DNA of 64,000 nucleotides from Duganella aquatilis. Lineage in GTDB: Bacteria > Pseudomonadota > Gammaproteobacteria > Burkholderiales > Burkholderiaceae_D. Under the pieces are notes generated by a model. The model was given only the letters and a program-made list of their open reading frames with translations, was not told where the DNA came from and searched no databases. Each line of letters starts with the position of its first letter. Positions within the stretch are counted from its first letter, which is position 1. Of this stretch, positions 9,464 to 18,987 are shown piece after piece. Location: positions 124,001 through 188,000 of the forward strand of contig NZ_WKJL01000007.1 of the NCBI RefSeq assembly GCF_009674565.1. Reading direction: 5' to 3'. The position numbers and the translations under genes were made by a program.

Positions 9464-12400
9464 ATGAACTTCTCGCGCTTCTTCGTGGACAAGCCGATTT
9501 TTGCGGCGGTACTGTCCATCATCATCTTCGTCGGCGGCTTGATCGCCATCTTCCGCCTGCCGATTTCCGAGTATCCCAACGTGGTGCCGCCGTCGGTGGT
9601 GGTCAGCGCCCAGTACCCTGGCGCCAATCCCAAGGTCATCGCTGAAACCGTGGCCGCGCCGCTGGAGGAACAGATCAACGGCGTCGAGCATATGATCTAC
9701 ATGTCCTCGCAAAGCACCTCGGATGGCGCGCTCAAGCTGACCGTCACCTTCGCCATCGGCACCAATGTGCAGCAGGCCGAGACCGAAGTGCAGAACCGCG
9801 TGCAGCGCGCGCTGCCACGCCTGCCGGAGGAAGTCCGCCAGATCGGCGTCACCACCGTCAAGACCTCGCCCAACCTGACCATGGTGGTGCACCTGGTATC
9901 ACCGGATTCCTCGTACGATGAACTGTACCTGCGCAACTACGCGGTACTCAACGTCAAGGACCAGCTGGCGCGCATTCCCGGCATGGGCGATGTGCAGATT
10001 CTCGGCTCGGGCGATTACGCCATGCGCATCTGGATCGATCCGCAGAAACTGGCCGCCCGCAACATGACGGCCGGTGACGTCGCCAGCGCCATCCGCGAGC
10101 AGAACGTGCAGGTGGCCGCCGGCGTAGTCGGTGGTTCGCCGACCAAGAACGCCGACTTCCAGCTGACGCTCAACACCAAGGGCCGCCTGAAAACCGAGGA
10201 AGACTTCGGCAACATCATCGTCCGCACCAATGCCGACGGCGCCCTGACCCGCCTGCGCGACGTCGCCCGCATCGAGATGGGGTCCGGCTCGTATGCGCTG
10301 CGCGCGCTGCTGGACAACAAGCCGGCCGCCGCGCTGGCCATCTTCGCCTCGCCCGGCTCCAACGACCTGCAACTGTCGGCCGACGTCCGCGCCCGCATGG
10401 CGGAACTGAGCAAGGACTTCCCGAAAGGCGTGGAATACAGCGTCGCCTATGACCCGACCATGTTCGTGCGCGATTCGATCAAGGCCGTGATTCACACGCT
10501 GCTGGAAGCCATTGCGCTGGTGGTGCTGGTGGTGATCGTGTTTCTGCAAACCTGGCGCGCTTCCATCATCCCGCTGCTGGCGGTGCCGGTGTCGGTGGTG
10601 GGCACGTTCGCGGTGATGCTGGGCTTCGGCTTCTCGATCAACACGCTGACTTTGTTCGGCCTGGTGCTGGCGATCGGCATCGTGGTCGATGACGCCATCG
10701 TGGTGGTGGAAAACGTCGAGCGCAATATCGCCGCCGGCCTGTCGCCGCGCGCCGCCACGGTACAGGCAATGAAGGAAGTCAGCGGTCCGATCATCGCCAT
10801 CGCGCTGGTGCTGTGCGCCGTGTTCGTGCCGATCGCCTTCGTCTCCGGCCTGACCGGCCAGTTCTATCGCCAGTTCGCGCTGACCATCGCCATCTCCACC
10901 GTGATCTCGGCATTCAGCTCGCTGACGCTGGCGCCGGCACTGGCCGCCGCCCTGCTGCGTCCACACGACGCGCCAAAGGATGCGCTGACCCGCGTGATGG
11001 ACAAGCTGTTCGGCCGCTTCTTCCAATGGTTTAACAACTTCTTCGGCCGCAGCTCGAAGAACTACGAAGGCGGCGTCAAGGCCGTGTTGAGCCGCAAATC
11101 GCTGTCGGTCGGTTTCTATCTGGTGCTGGTGGCGCTGGCCGCGCTGCTGTTCCGTCTCGTGCCCGGCGGCTTCATCCCGTCGCAGGACAAGGGCTACCTG
11201 GTCGGCTTCGCCCAGTTGCCGGATGCCGCTTCGCTGAACCGCACCGAATCGGTGATCCGCCGCACCGCCGACATCGCCCTCGGCGTGCCGGGCGCGCGCA
11301 ACACCGTGGCCTTCCCTGGCCTGTCGGTCAACGACCTGACCAACGCGCCGAACTCCGGCATCGTGTTTGTCGGCGAACTGGCGCCCGAAACGCGCAACAC
11401 CAAGGAAGTCAGTGCGCCCGGCATCGCCGCAGAAATCAACAAGCGCGCCGGCGCCATCCAGGATGCTTTCGTGATGGTGTTCCCGCCACCGCCGGTCAAC
11501 GGCCTGGGCACCATCGGCGGCTTCAAGATGATGGTCGAGGACCGCGGCAACCTGGGTTACGATGAGCTGTACAAGGCCACCCAGGCGCTGGTGGAAAAAG
11601 CCCGCGCTGCACCGGAACTGGCCGGCGTCTTCTCCGGCTACCAGATCAACGTGCCGCAGCTGTACGCCGACATCGACCGTGACCGCGCCAAGCAGCTGGG
11701 CGTGCCGCTGGAAACCATCTACCAGACCTTGCAGATCAATCTCGGTTCGCTGTACGTGAATGACTTCAACCAGTTCGGCCGCACCTACCAGGTGCGGGTG
11801 CAGGCGGACGCCCAGTTCCGCTCGCGCGTGGAAGACGTCGGCCAGATGAAGGTCCGCAGCGACAAGGGCGAGATGATTCCGCTGTCGTCGCTGATGCGCA
11901 TCACCGACAGCTATGGCCCGGACCGCGTACAGCGCTACAACGCCTACGTGGCGGCCGATCTGAATGCCGGTCCGGCGCCGGGCTACTCGTCCGGCCAGGC
12001 CCAGGCCGCGCTGGAAAAACTGGCCAGGGAAGTGCTGCCGAAAGGCGTGAGCTATGAATGGACCGAGCTGACCTACCAGGACACCATCGCCGGCAACACC
12101 ATGATCTATGTGTTCCCGCTGTGCGTGCTGCTGGTGTTCCTGGTGCTGGCAGCGCAGTACGAAAGCTGGACGCTGCCGCTGGCCGTGATCCTGATCGTAC
12201 CGATGTCCATCATGAGCGCGCTGCTGGGCGTCAAGCTGACCGCCGGCGACAACAACATCTTCACCCAGATCGCGCTGTTCGTGCTGGTGGGCCTGGCCTC
12301 GAAGAACGCCATCCTGATCGTGGAGTTTGCCCGCGAACTGGAACACCACGGCCGCAGCGTGGTGGAAGCCGCGCTGGAAGCCTGCCACCTGCGCCTGCGT

Positions 12401-12643
12401 CCTATCCTGATGACGTCGATCGCTTTCATCATGGGCGTGCTGCCGCTGGTGTTCTCGCACGGCGCCGGTTCGGAAATGCGCCATGCGATGGGCGTGGCGG
12501 TGTTCGGCGGCATGCTGGGCGTGACCTTCTTCGGCCTGTTCCTGACGCCAGTGTTCTACGTGCTGGTGCGCAAACTGGCGCAGTACCTGGACAAGCACAA
12601 AGCGACGGCCCCTGACGCCGTCCCACAACTGGAAGGACACTGA
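9464..12643 (+). CDS. HAE1-family RND multidrug efflux permease (MexB/AcrB-like)
   Basis: Encodes 1059 residues, normal AcrB length. The N-terminus 'MNFSRFFVDKPIFAAVLSIIIFVGG' is the typical first membrane helix. The TM4 proton-relay pair Asp-Asp is present in 'GIVVDDAIVVVENVERNI', and the TM10 Lys in 'FVLVGLASKNAILIVEFARE'. Two large periplasmic loops are present. It would capture hydrophobic drugs from the periplasm or outer leaflet and drive them through the tripartite pump by proton antiport. A TTG at 9458 would overlap the upstream stop codon; ATG 9464 is preferred because it begins the conserved N-terminus. Middle gene of a three-gene operon. Confidence 0.96.
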   Translation: MNFSRFFVDKPIFAAVLSIIIFVGGLIAIFRLPISEYPNVVPPSVVVSAQYPGANPKVIAETVAAPLEEQINGVEHMIYMSSQSTSDGALKLTVTFAIGTNVQQAETEVQNRVQRALPRLPEEVRQIGVTTVKTSPNLTMVVHLVSPDSSYDELYLRNYAVLNVKDQLARIPGMGDVQILGSGDYAMRIWIDPQKLAARNMTAGDVASAIREQNVQVAAGVVGGSPTKNADFQLTLNTKGRLKTEEDFGNIIVRTNADGALTRLRDVARIEMGSGSYALRALLDNKPAAALAIFASPGSNDLQLSADVRARMAELSKDFPKGVEYSVAYDPTMFVRDSIKAVIHTLLEAIALVVLVVIVFLQTWRASIIPLLAVPVSVVGTFAVMLGFGFSINTLTLFGLVLAIGIVVDDAIVVVENVERNIAAGLSPRAATVQAMKEVSGPIIAIALVLCAVFVPIAFVSGLTGQFYRQFALTIAISTVISAFSSLTLAPALAAALLRPHDAPKDALTRVMDKLFGRFFQWFNNFFGRSSKNYEGGVKAVLSRKSLSVGFYLVLVALAALLFRLVPGGFIPSQDKGYLVGFAQLPDAASLNRTESVIRRTADIALGVPGARNTVAFPGLSVNDLTNAPNSGIVFVGELAPETRNTKEVSAPGIAAEINKRAGAIQDAFVMVFPPPPVNGLGTIGGFKMMVEDRGNLGYDELYKATQALVEKARAAPELAGVFSGYQINVPQLYADIDRDRAKQLGVPLETIYQTLQINLGSLYVNDFNQFGRTYQVRVQADAQFRSRVEDVGQMKVRSDKGEMIPLSSLMRITDSYGPDRVQRYNAYVAADLNAGPAPGYSSGQAQAALEKLAREVLPKGVSYEWTELTYQDTIAGNTMIYVFPLCVLLVFLVLAAQYESWTLPLAVILIVPMSIMSALLGVKLTAGDNNIFTQIALFVLVGLASKNAILIVEFARELEHHGRSVVEAALEACHLRLRPILMTSIAFIMGVLPLVFSHGAGSEMRHAMGVAVFGGMLGVTFFGLFLTPVFYVLVRKLAQYLDKHKATAPDAVPQLEGH

Positions 12644-12644
12644 T

Positions 12645-14117
12645 ATGAAGAACACCATCACAGTCAGCGCATTGCTGGCGGCACTGCTGCTGAGCGCCTG
12701 CGCCGCGCCGGAATTCAAACAGCCGGTCATCGACATTCCGTCGGCCTACAAGGAAGCGGCGGTGCAGACCGCCGCCGACGGCAGCCAGTGGAAGCAGGCG
12801 CAGGCCGCCGAAGCGCAGCCGCGCGGCGCCTGGTGGCTGGCCTTCAACGACAGCGCGCTCAATGCGCTGATCGATGAAGCCACCCGCAACAACGCCAACC
12901 TGGCGGTGGCGGCGGCCCGCGTCAAGCAGGCGCGCGCCATTGCCGGCATCGCCGAAGCCGATCGCATGCCGCAAGTCGGCGTAGCGGTCGGCACGCAGCG
13001 CGGCCGCTCGTCGCCGACGGAACTGGGCCTGCCGGCCGGCACGCCGGTGGCGCCGCAGACCACCTACGCGGCGCACCTGACGGCCAGCTACGAAGTCGAT
13101 CTGTTCGGCCGCGTGTCGTCCAACCTGGCCGCCGCGCGCGGCGACGCTGCCACGGTGGAAGCCAACTACCGCTCGGTGCTGCTGGCCCTGCAGGCCGACG
13201 TGGCGCAGACCTATTTCCGCCTGCGCGCCACCGACGCCGAACTGGAAACGCTGGCGCGCACCGTGCAAACGCGCGAGGAAAACGTCCAGATCAACCAGCG
13301 CCGCTTCGACCTGGGCGACATCGGCGAATTCGACCTGTCGCGCGCACGCACCGAGTTGTCGACCACGCGCGCCGAGGCCATCGGCCTGCAGCGCCAGCGC
13401 GCCACCACCGAGCATGCGCTGGCGGTCCTGCTGGGCAAGCCGGCAGCCAGTTTCACGGCCGGCGCCAGTCCCCTGCTCGACAGCGCGCTGATGCCGACGA
13501 TTCCGGCCGGCCTGCCCTCCACGCTGCTGGAGCGCCGTCCCGACATCGCCGCCGCCCAGCGCACCATGGAAGCGTCCAACGCCCGCATCGGCGTGGCGCG
13601 CGCGGCGATGTTCCCGGCGCTGAACCTGAGCGCGGCCGGCGGCGGCGTGGCCGGCGCCTTCCCCGACGTGTTCAAGATGACCGGCCGTTCATGGCTGCTC
13701 GGCGCCCTGCTGTCGGCGCCATTGATCGACGGTGGCCGCAATCGCGCCAACGTCACCCGCAGCGAAGCGGCGCTGGAAGAATCGGTGGCGACTTATCGCC
13801 AGAGCGTGCTGGTGGCGTTCTCGGAGGTGGAAGATAACCTCGCCGGCCTGCGCATCCTGGCCGGCCAGACCGCGCAGATCGACGACGCCGTGGTGTCGGC
13901 GCGCCGCTCGGCCGACCTGGCGCGCAAACTGTACGACGCCGGCCGCACCAGTTACCTGGAACTGCTGGACGCGCAGCGCAACCTGGCGGCGGTGGAACGC
14001 AGCGCCGTACAGTTGCGCGGCAACCGCGCCATCACCACCGTCGCGCTGGTGCGCGCGCTGGGCGGCGGCTGGGACGCGCCGGCCACCAGCCAGCCCACCA
14101 CGCTGGCCAGCCGCTGA
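12645..14117 (+). CDS. RND outer-membrane factor lipoprotein (OprM/NodT family)
   Basis: Encodes 490 residues with lipobox 'LLLSAC' (Cys19), then the duplicated OEP domain of TolC-like channels. Recognisable blocks are 'YEVDLFGRVSSNLAAARGDAATVEANY' and 'LLERRPDIAAAQRTMEASNARIGVARAAMFPALNLS', both standard in NodT-family proteins. It completes the tripartite pump by forming the outer-membrane exit duct. The ATG lies 1 bp after the permease stop, so translational coupling is likely. Confidence 0.95.
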   Translation: MKNTITVSALLAALLLSACAAPEFKQPVIDIPSAYKEAAVQTAADGSQWKQAQAAEAQPRGAWWLAFNDSALNALIDEATRNNANLAVAAARVKQARAIAGIAEADRMPQVGVAVGTQRGRSSPTELGLPAGTPVAPQTTYAAHLTASYEVDLFGRVSSNLAAARGDAATVEANYRSVLLALQADVAQTYFRLRATDAELETLARTVQTREENVQINQRRFDLGDIGEFDLSRARTELSTTRAEAIGLQRQRATTEHALAVLLGKPAASFTAGASPLLDSALMPTIPAGLPSTLLERRPDIAAAQRTMEASNARIGVARAAMFPALNLSAAGGGVAGAFPDVFKMTGRSWLLGALLSAPLIDGGRNRANVTRSEAALEESVATYRQSVLVAFSEVEDNLAGLRILAGQTAQIDDAVVSARRSADLARKLYDAGRTSYLELLDAQRNLAAVERSAVQLRGNRAITTVALVRALGGGWDAPATSQPTTLASR

Positions 14118-14127
14118 CGCCACCGGA

Positions 14128-14155
14128 CCGCCGCAGCGTTGCAGCGTTGCGGCGG
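14128..14155 (+). terminator. Strong GC hairpin after the RND operon
   Basis: CCGCCGCA (14128-14135) pairs perfectly with TGCGGCGG (14148-14155) around a 12-nt loop, 10 bp after the OMF stop codon. There is no T-run, so it is not a classical intrinsic terminator, but it may stabilise the mRNA end or pause polymerase between the pump genes and the regulators. Confidence 0.4.
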
Positions 14156-14225
14156 ATCAGCGCACGCCTGCCGTGTGCCTGCGGTACACTGGAGGCTGCG
14201 CACGCATCATGTTGGAAGCTTTGCC

Positions 14226-14669
14226 ATGTCATTGAAAAACGTACAATTCACCGTCGCCGCCCACGTGGCCGCCGTCCTCGGCGACCGCTACGGCGAATAC
14301 GTCACCTCGGCCATCCTGGCCGGCAGCGTGCATGCGGAAGCGACCTTCGTGCGCCGCTCGATCGCCAAGCTGGCCAAGGCCGGCATTGTCATCGCCACCC
14401 GCGGCAAGCACGGCGCCTGCACGCTGGCGCGCCCGCCGGCCGAGATCACCCTGCTCGACATCTACCGCGCCAGCGAAGCGCCGGCCGCCTTCGCTATTCA
14501 CGGCTATCCTGTGCAGCCGGCCTGCGTCATCAGCCGCCAGATCAAGGACACGATGCACGCGGTGCTGGACGACGCCCAATCCGGCTTTGAAGCGCGCCTG
14601 GCCGGCCGCACGCTGGCCGACCTGATCGCCGACATCCGCCGCCACGACGGCAACGCCATCGCCGCCTGA
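14226..14669 (+). CDS. Rrf2 family transcriptional regulator
   Basis: Encodes 147 residues. The N-terminal winged helix fits Rrf2: 'QFTVAAHVAAVLGDR', then the recognition area 'AEATFVRRSIAKLAKAGIVIATRGKHGACTLARPPAEITLLDIYRASE'. Rrf2 proteins respond to redox or iron-sulfur status when a three-Cys cluster-binding loop is present; here only one cysteine is seen near that loop ('VQPACVIS'), so Fe-S sensing looks unlikely. ATG 14226 is chosen over an upstream in-frame start because it begins the HTH. It lies 7 bp before the MarR gene, probably co-transcribed. Confidence 0.85.
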   Translation: MSLKNVQFTVAAHVAAVLGDRYGEYVTSAILAGSVHAEATFVRRSIAKLAKAGIVIATRGKHGACTLARPPAEITLLDIYRASEAPAAFAIHGYPVQPACVISRQIKDTMHAVLDDAQSGFEARLAGRTLADLIADIRRHDGNAIAA

Positions 14670-14676
14670 GGACACC

Positions 14677-15105
14677 ATGAGCGACCATCTCACCGTACCA
14701 TTCTGTAATAGCCTGGCGCTGCGCCAGGCGGCGCGCGCGGTGTCGTCCATGTACGACCGCCACCTGACGCCGAGCGGCCTGACCAACTCGCAGTTCAGCA
14801 TTCTCACCGCCGTCCACCACCAGCCCGGCGTCGACATGGTGACCCTGGCCCAGCAGATGGTGATGGACCGTACCAGCCTGGTACGCGCGATCCAGCCGCT
14901 GACGCGCGACGGCTATCTGCAACAGCAATCCGATCCCGCGTCGCCGCGCAAGCTGGTGCTGTCGCTGACCGCCGCCGGCCAGGCCAAATATCAGGAAGCG
15001 CATGTCTACTGGAGCGCCGCGCAGGCCGAATTCGAAGCCGGCATCGGCGCACCGCAAGCCGCCACGCTGCGCCGGCAACTGGCAGGCGTCAGCCAGAACC
15101 GCTGA
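14677..15105 (+). CDS. MarR family transcriptional regulator
   Basis: Encodes 142 residues with a winged helix-turn-helix: 'LTNSQFSILTAVHHQPGVDMVTLAQQMVMDRTSLVRAIQPLTRDGYLQQQSDPASPRKLVLSLTAAGQAKY', the canonical MarR core including the Asp-x-Arg wing region. MarR proteins are usually ligand-responsive repressors of efflux or detoxification genes. Its place just downstream of the RND operon, together with the inverted repeat in that operon's promoter, makes the pump a plausible target (inference). The gene begins 7 bp after the Rrf2 stop with GAGGACACC before the ATG. Confidence 0.9.
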   Translation: MSDHLTVPFCNSLALRQAARAVSSMYDRHLTPSGLTNSQFSILTAVHHQPGVDMVTLAQQMVMDRTSLVRAIQPLTRDGYLQQQSDPASPRKLVLSLTAAGQAKYQEAHVYWSAAQAEFEAGIGAPQAATLRRQLAGVSQNR

Positions 15106-15111
15106 CACGCC

Positions 15112-16185
15112 TTACCAGCCCACCTTCTGGCGGATGAACGCCGTCAGCAGCGCCGCATTGGCCTGATGCTGCCTGACGCGCGGATGGCCGCCAAAGCCGG
15201 TCCACGGGAAGACGATGGTGTCGATGCGCTGGTCGCCCAGCTGCCGCATCTGGTCCACCGCCGTACGCACATAGCCCGGCCATTTCGAACCTTCCTGCAC
15301 CGCGTCCATGCTGCCCAAGGCGCAGACGATGTACGCCTTCGGATACAGCGCGCGGATCTTCTGCACGAAGGTGCGGTAGGCCTGGATGCGCTGGGCGTCG
15401 TCCGGCATCGGCTTCAGGCGCTTTTCGCGGTCGATCAGCCAGCGGTCGTTCTGGAACAGGTTGATGACCACCACCTCCGGCGTCCACGAACTGAAGTCCC
15501 ACTTCGTGTCGTTGTTGCCGACGGCGCTGAGCTGGTCGTAAAAGTCCGGCATGGTGAACGGGAACCAGCTGATCATCACGCCGATGCCGCTCTGCGACGT
15601 GATGTGCGCTTCCGCATTCAATGCGCGCGCCGTGATCGACGCATAGGACATGAAGTTGTTCTTGTCCTTCAGCAGATGATCCGGGCCGTCGTCCGGCGAC
15701 TCGTTGCCCATGCCGCTGGTGATGGAGTCGCCGAAGAATTCAATATGCCGCGGCTTGCGCGGCGGCGGCGGCAGCAATGCGCCGCCATCCGCCAGTTCCA
15801 GGCCCTGGAAGAAGGTGCCGCCCTCCTCGCCCTCGGTGCGCTTGGTGATGAGGAAGCGGTGCGCGCCGGACGCCAGGCCGCTGGCCACCGGGTAGGTCTT
15901 GCGGCCCTGCGCCGCCTCGATCACCACCGGTTTCGCCAGGTCGCCGTCGATGAACACGTTGAAGAAGTTCTTGCCCTGCTGGTCGTCCAGCTTGACGGCC
16001 AGGCTGGCGCCGGTGAAGTTCCCTTCGATGCTGGTGCCGGGCCAGGACAGCATGGGCCGCAGGCGGTCGGCGAAGTCGATACGGCCGGTGTATTGCAGCT
16101 GCGCGTTGTCCGGCTGGACGGCCACGCCGGCAAACGCCTGCCCGGCCGCCAGCAGCAGCACCAGGAATACTGACTTCAACTTCAT
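15112..16185 (-). CDS. SGNH-type carbohydrate esterase (CE2-like acetyl esterase), exported
   Basis: Encodes 357 residues with a Sec signal peptide (residues 1-19, ending 'AFA'). The N-terminal ~110 residues form a beta-sandwich, and the C-terminal SGNH hydrolase domain starts at 'IEFFGDSITSGMG', where Ser is the nucleophile. The likely catalytic His is in 'FGGHPRVRQH'. This two-domain arrangement is that of CE2 deacetylases, which remove O-acetyl groups from xylan or mannan side chains. It would act in the periplasm or outside, consistent with the GH127 gene 9 kb away. ATG 16185 is preceded by GGAGAC; longer frames lack a signal peptide. Confidence 0.85.
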   Translation of the reverse strand: MKLKSVFLVLLLAAGQAFAGVAVQPDNAQLQYTGRIDFADRLRPMLSWPGTSIEGNFTGASLAVKLDDQQGKNFFNVFIDGDLAKPVVIEAAQGRKTYPVASGLASGAHRFLITKRTEGEEGGTFFQGLELADGGALLPPPPRKPRHIEFFGDSITSGMGNESPDDGPDHLLKDKNNFMSYASITARALNAEAHITSQSGIGVMISWFPFTMPDFYDQLSAVGNNDTKWDFSSWTPEVVVINLFQNDRWLIDREKRLKPMPDDAQRIQAYRTFVQKIRALYPKAYIVCALGSMDAVQEGSKWPGYVRTAVDQMRQLGDQRIDTIVFPWTGFGGHPRVRQHQANAALLTAFIRQKVGW

Positions 16186-16199
16186 CGCTACGTCTCCAT

Positions 16200-17129
16200 T
16201 TATTGTTGGCGGAACCGCTGCGCATGGCCGGCGGCGCGGAATTCCTCGATCATGAAATCGACAAACACCCGCACCTTGGCCGGCACCAGCTTGCGGCTTG
16301 AATAGTATATCGACAGCGGCCGCGTCTCCGCGTACCACTCCGGCAGCACCCGCACCAGTTCTCCGCTGGCCAGCAGCGGACAGGCGTGCGGCATCGGCAG
16401 CATGGCAATGCCCATGCCATCGGCGGTGGCGCGGGCCAAGGCTTCCGGATCGTCCATCACCGCCACCGGCCGCACGTTGGCCACCACCTCCTGCCCTGCG
16501 GCGGTCTTCAAGGTCCACGCCACCAGGCGGCCCGTGGCCAGCGAGCGGCGCAGCAGGCCGCGATGACGCGCCAGCTCCTGCGGCTGCGTCGGCGCCGGAT
16601 GCGCTTTCAGATAGGCCGGCGACGCCGCCAGCACGATATGCACCTGCGCCAGTTCGCGCGCGATCAGCGCATCGGTCAGTTCAAGACCGCCGCCGATGGC
16701 GACGTCGAAGCCCTCGGCGATCAGGTCCACCTGGCGGTTATCGAAATGCAGGTCGGGCACCACGTCCGGATAACGGCGCGAAAACTCGCCCAGCAGCGGC
16801 ACGAAGTAATTGCGGCCGACCGTATGCGCCAGCGACACCTTCAGCGTGCCGGCCGGCTTGCCCGCGCCCTGGCTCAAATCGGTGAGCGCGTCGCCGATCT
16901 CGCTCCACGGCAGCCGCACCTGCGCGTACAGGCGCTCGCCGTCGGTGGTCAGCGCCAGGCTGCGGGTGCTGCGCTGGAACAGGCGCACGCCCAGCCGCAG
17001 TTCCAGCCGGTTGACGCTCTTGCTGACGGCGGCCGGCGTCAGCCCCAGGCGGCGCGCGGCGGCGGAGAAACTGCCCTCGTCGGCGGAGGCGATAAAGGCG
17101 TCGAGATAGCTGCTGAGTTCCGTAAACAT
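16200..17129 (-). CDS. LysR family transcriptional regulator
   Basis: Encodes 309 residues: N-terminal winged HTH ('SYLDAFIASADEGSFSAAARRLGLTPAAVSKSVNRLELRLGVRLFQRSTRSLALTTDGERLY' pattern) and a periplasmic-binding-like effector domain from about residue 90. It is of the CrgA/PecT-like group with 'ALIARELAQVHIVLAASPAYL'. It diverges from an SDR gene 109 bp away, the standard LysR/target arrangement, so it probably controls that gene. It ends 14 bp before the CE2 esterase start on the same strand. Confidence 0.92.
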   Translation of the reverse strand: MFTELSSYLDAFIASADEGSFSAAARRLGLTPAAVSKSVNRLELRLGVRLFQRSTRSLALTTDGERLYAQVRLPWSEIGDALTDLSQGAGKPAGTLKVSLAHTVGRNYFVPLLGEFSRRYPDVVPDLHFDNRQVDLIAEGFDVAIGGGLELTDALIARELAQVHIVLAASPAYLKAHPAPTQPQELARHRGLLRRSLATGRLVAWTLKTAAGQEVVANVRPVAVMDDPEALARATADGMGIAMLPMPHACPLLASGELVRVLPEWYAETRPLSIYYSSRKLVPAKVRVFVDFMIEEFRAAGHAQRFRQQ

Positions 17130-17238
17130 GCGCCCATCTTATACCAATGGTTGAAACTGTAAAGATAATTTCATGACTACCGCGATCAGGTGACCAAGAC
17201 CATACTGTGTTCATCAACCAACCGAAAGGAAACAAATC

Positions 17239-17994
17239 ATGAACACGAATACCAACACCAAACTCAACGGTAAAGTCGCTTTCATCAACGGCGGTTCGCG
17301 CGGCATCGGCGCTGCTACGGCACGCCGCCTGGCCAGCGAAGGCGCTAAAGTCGCCGTCGGTTACGCTGCTTCGGCCATCGCCGCCGAAGCACTGGTGGAA
17401 GAAATCAAGGCCGCCGGCGGCGAAGCGATTGCCATCAAGGCCGATGCCTCCGATGCCGTCGCACTGACCAAAGCCATCGACAGCGTGGCGGAACGCTTCG
17501 GCCGCCTGGACATCCTGGTCAACAGCGCCGGCGTGCTGCTGCTGGGCCCAACCGACCAGTTCTCGCTGGAAGACTTCGACCGCACCATCGCCGTCAACGT
17601 GCGCGCCGTGTTCGTGGCCTCGCAAGCCGCCGCCAAGCACATGACCGACGGTGGCCGCATCATCAACATCGGCAGCACCAACGCACAGCGCATGCCGTTC
17701 GAAGGCGGCGCGGCTTACGCGATGAGCAAATCGGCGCTGGTCGGCCTGGTCAAAGGCATGGCGCGCGACTTCGGCAGCCGCAACATCACCGTCAACAACG
17801 TCGCGCCGGGCCCGATCGACACCGACATGAATCCGGCCGAAAGCGATTTCGCCACCGGCCTTCATGGCCTGATGGCCCTGAAACGCCACGGCAAAGCGGA
17901 AGAAGTGGCGGCCATGGTGTCTTACCTGGCCGGTCCGGAAGCTGGTTTCGTCACCGGCGCCGACCTGCTGATCGACGGCGGCTTCGCAGCGTAA
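17239..17994 (+). CDS. Short-chain dehydrogenase/reductase (SDR)
   Basis: Encodes 251 residues, a classical SDR. The cofactor motif is 'GGSRGIG' (residues 18-24; the usual first TG is replaced by NG), the structural 'NSAG' motif follows, then catalytic Ser in 'NIGSTNAQ' and 'YAMSK' supplying Tyr and Lys. The C-terminus 'GADLLIDGGF' is typical. NADP(H) preference is plausible from the Arg in the glycine motif. Ribosome binding site GAAAGGAAAC. Substrate unknown; the divergent LysR gene suggests induced detoxification or carbonyl reduction. Confidence 0.93.
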   Translation: MNTNTNTKLNGKVAFINGGSRGIGAATARRLASEGAKVAVGYAASAIAAEALVEEIKAAGGEAIAIKADASDAVALTKAIDSVAERFGRLDILVNSAGVLLLGPTDQFSLEDFDRTIAVNVRAVFVASQAAAKHMTDGGRIINIGSTNAQRMPFEGGAAYAMSKSALVGLVKGMARDFGSRNITVNNVAPGPIDTDMNPAESDFATGLHGLMALKRHGKAEEVAAMVSYLAGPEAGFVTGADLLIDGGFAA

Positions 17995-18009
17995 TGTCGT
18001 AACTTGAGT

Positions 18010-18987
18010 CTAGTCCTTGCCGGCTGCTTCGACGTAGATTTCGTCGGCGCAGCCGACAGCGCGGCTGCCCGCCGGCTTGGCGTTCGCCACCAGCTGTGGC
18101 AGTTCGCGGTCGGTGGCGAAGTCCAGCGCCAGCGACACCCGGATCTCCTGCAGGTATTTATGCTGGGTGCACACCAGCGTGATGGTGTTGGCCACCTTGT
18201 CGCCGTAGCGCGCCTTGATCTTGTCGAAGAAGTCGCTCACGCGGATGCTCTTGCCGGTATTCCCCAGCACGATCTTGCCCACTTCCGATTCATTCACCAC
18301 CCGCACCGCCGACACAGCCTTGATGAAGTATTCATCCGGAGGCAGCGACTGGCATTTGCCATGCTTGTTCCACTCGTAGGCGCCGAAGGTGCGCTCGTAG
18401 AAGAAGTTGGGCATCCACGGCGAGATTTTCTCGATGGTGTCCTTGCTCAGCGCGAACGGCTGGCCGCTGCAGCTGCCGTACTGCGTGCCGCATTCCTTCT
18501 TGTTCGGCCACAGGCCGTGCAGGCTCAGGGTCTTGGCTTCCAGCGCGCCGCTGTTCATGGCGTCGCATTCCGGCTTCTTGCCGTTGTACTTGGTGTGTTC
18601 GCAGAAGCCTGGCTGCCAGGTGATGGCCAGCACATAGCTGTCCTGCTGGTTCGGCGCCGAGCACACCGCGCCGCTGGCGCCTTCCGGCAGGCGGCTGGCC
18701 TGCTGGTCCTGCAGCTCCGGCTTGCCGCATTCGCGCTGCACCCAGCGCAGCGACGGCTGCGCGCCGGGCACGTCGACACGCACCCAGTCGTAATCGACCT
18801 TGTTGATTTCGCGGACGGTGTAGGAAACGCCGGCGCTGACCTTGACGTCGCCGGGATTGGCGCGCTTGGCGAAGGAGGAAAAAGCCTCGCAGCTTTTGGT
18901 GGCGGTAAAACTGCCGCTGGCCGACTCACTGGCGCTGGCTTCCAGCGCGAAAAAGGCCAGCAGTGCGACTGCGATGTAACGACGCAT
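18010..18987 (-). CDS. Ribonuclease T2 family protein, exported
   Basis: Encodes 325 residues with a Sec signal (residues 1-20). Both conserved active-site segments are present: CAS I 'LSLHGLWP' (His157) and CAS II 'EWNKHGKC' (residues 205-212, His209). Multiple cysteines suggest disulfides. RNase T2 enzymes cleave RNA through a 2',3'-cyclic phosphate in periplasm or outside the cell. The first ~95 mature residues, before the catalytic domain, are an extra module not needed for T2 activity (see findings). The ATG at 18987 is preferred over the longer frame because it begins the signal peptide and has GGGGAGATTCC upstream. Confidence 0.92.
   Translation of the reverse strand: MRRYIAVALLAFFALEASASESASGSFTATKSCEAFSSFAKRANPGDVKVSAGVSYTVREINKVDYDWVRVDVPGAQPSLRWVQRECGKPELQDQQASRLPEGASGAVCSAPNQQDSYVLAITWQPGFCEHTKYNGKKPECDAMNSGALEAKTLSLHGLWPNKKECGTQYGSCSGQPFALSKDTIEKISPWMPNFFYERTFGAYEWNKHGKCQSLPPDEYFIKAVSAVRVVNESEVGKIVLGNTGKSIRVSDFFDKIKARYGDKVANTITLVCTQHKYLQEIRVSLALDFATDRELPQLVANAKPAGSRAVGCADEIYVEAAGKD

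Noticed and set aside
9899..12736. 945-codon minus-strand open frame across the RND permease
   Set aside because: Shadow of the permease gene, His/Gln/Arg-rich, no start context or homologous pattern.
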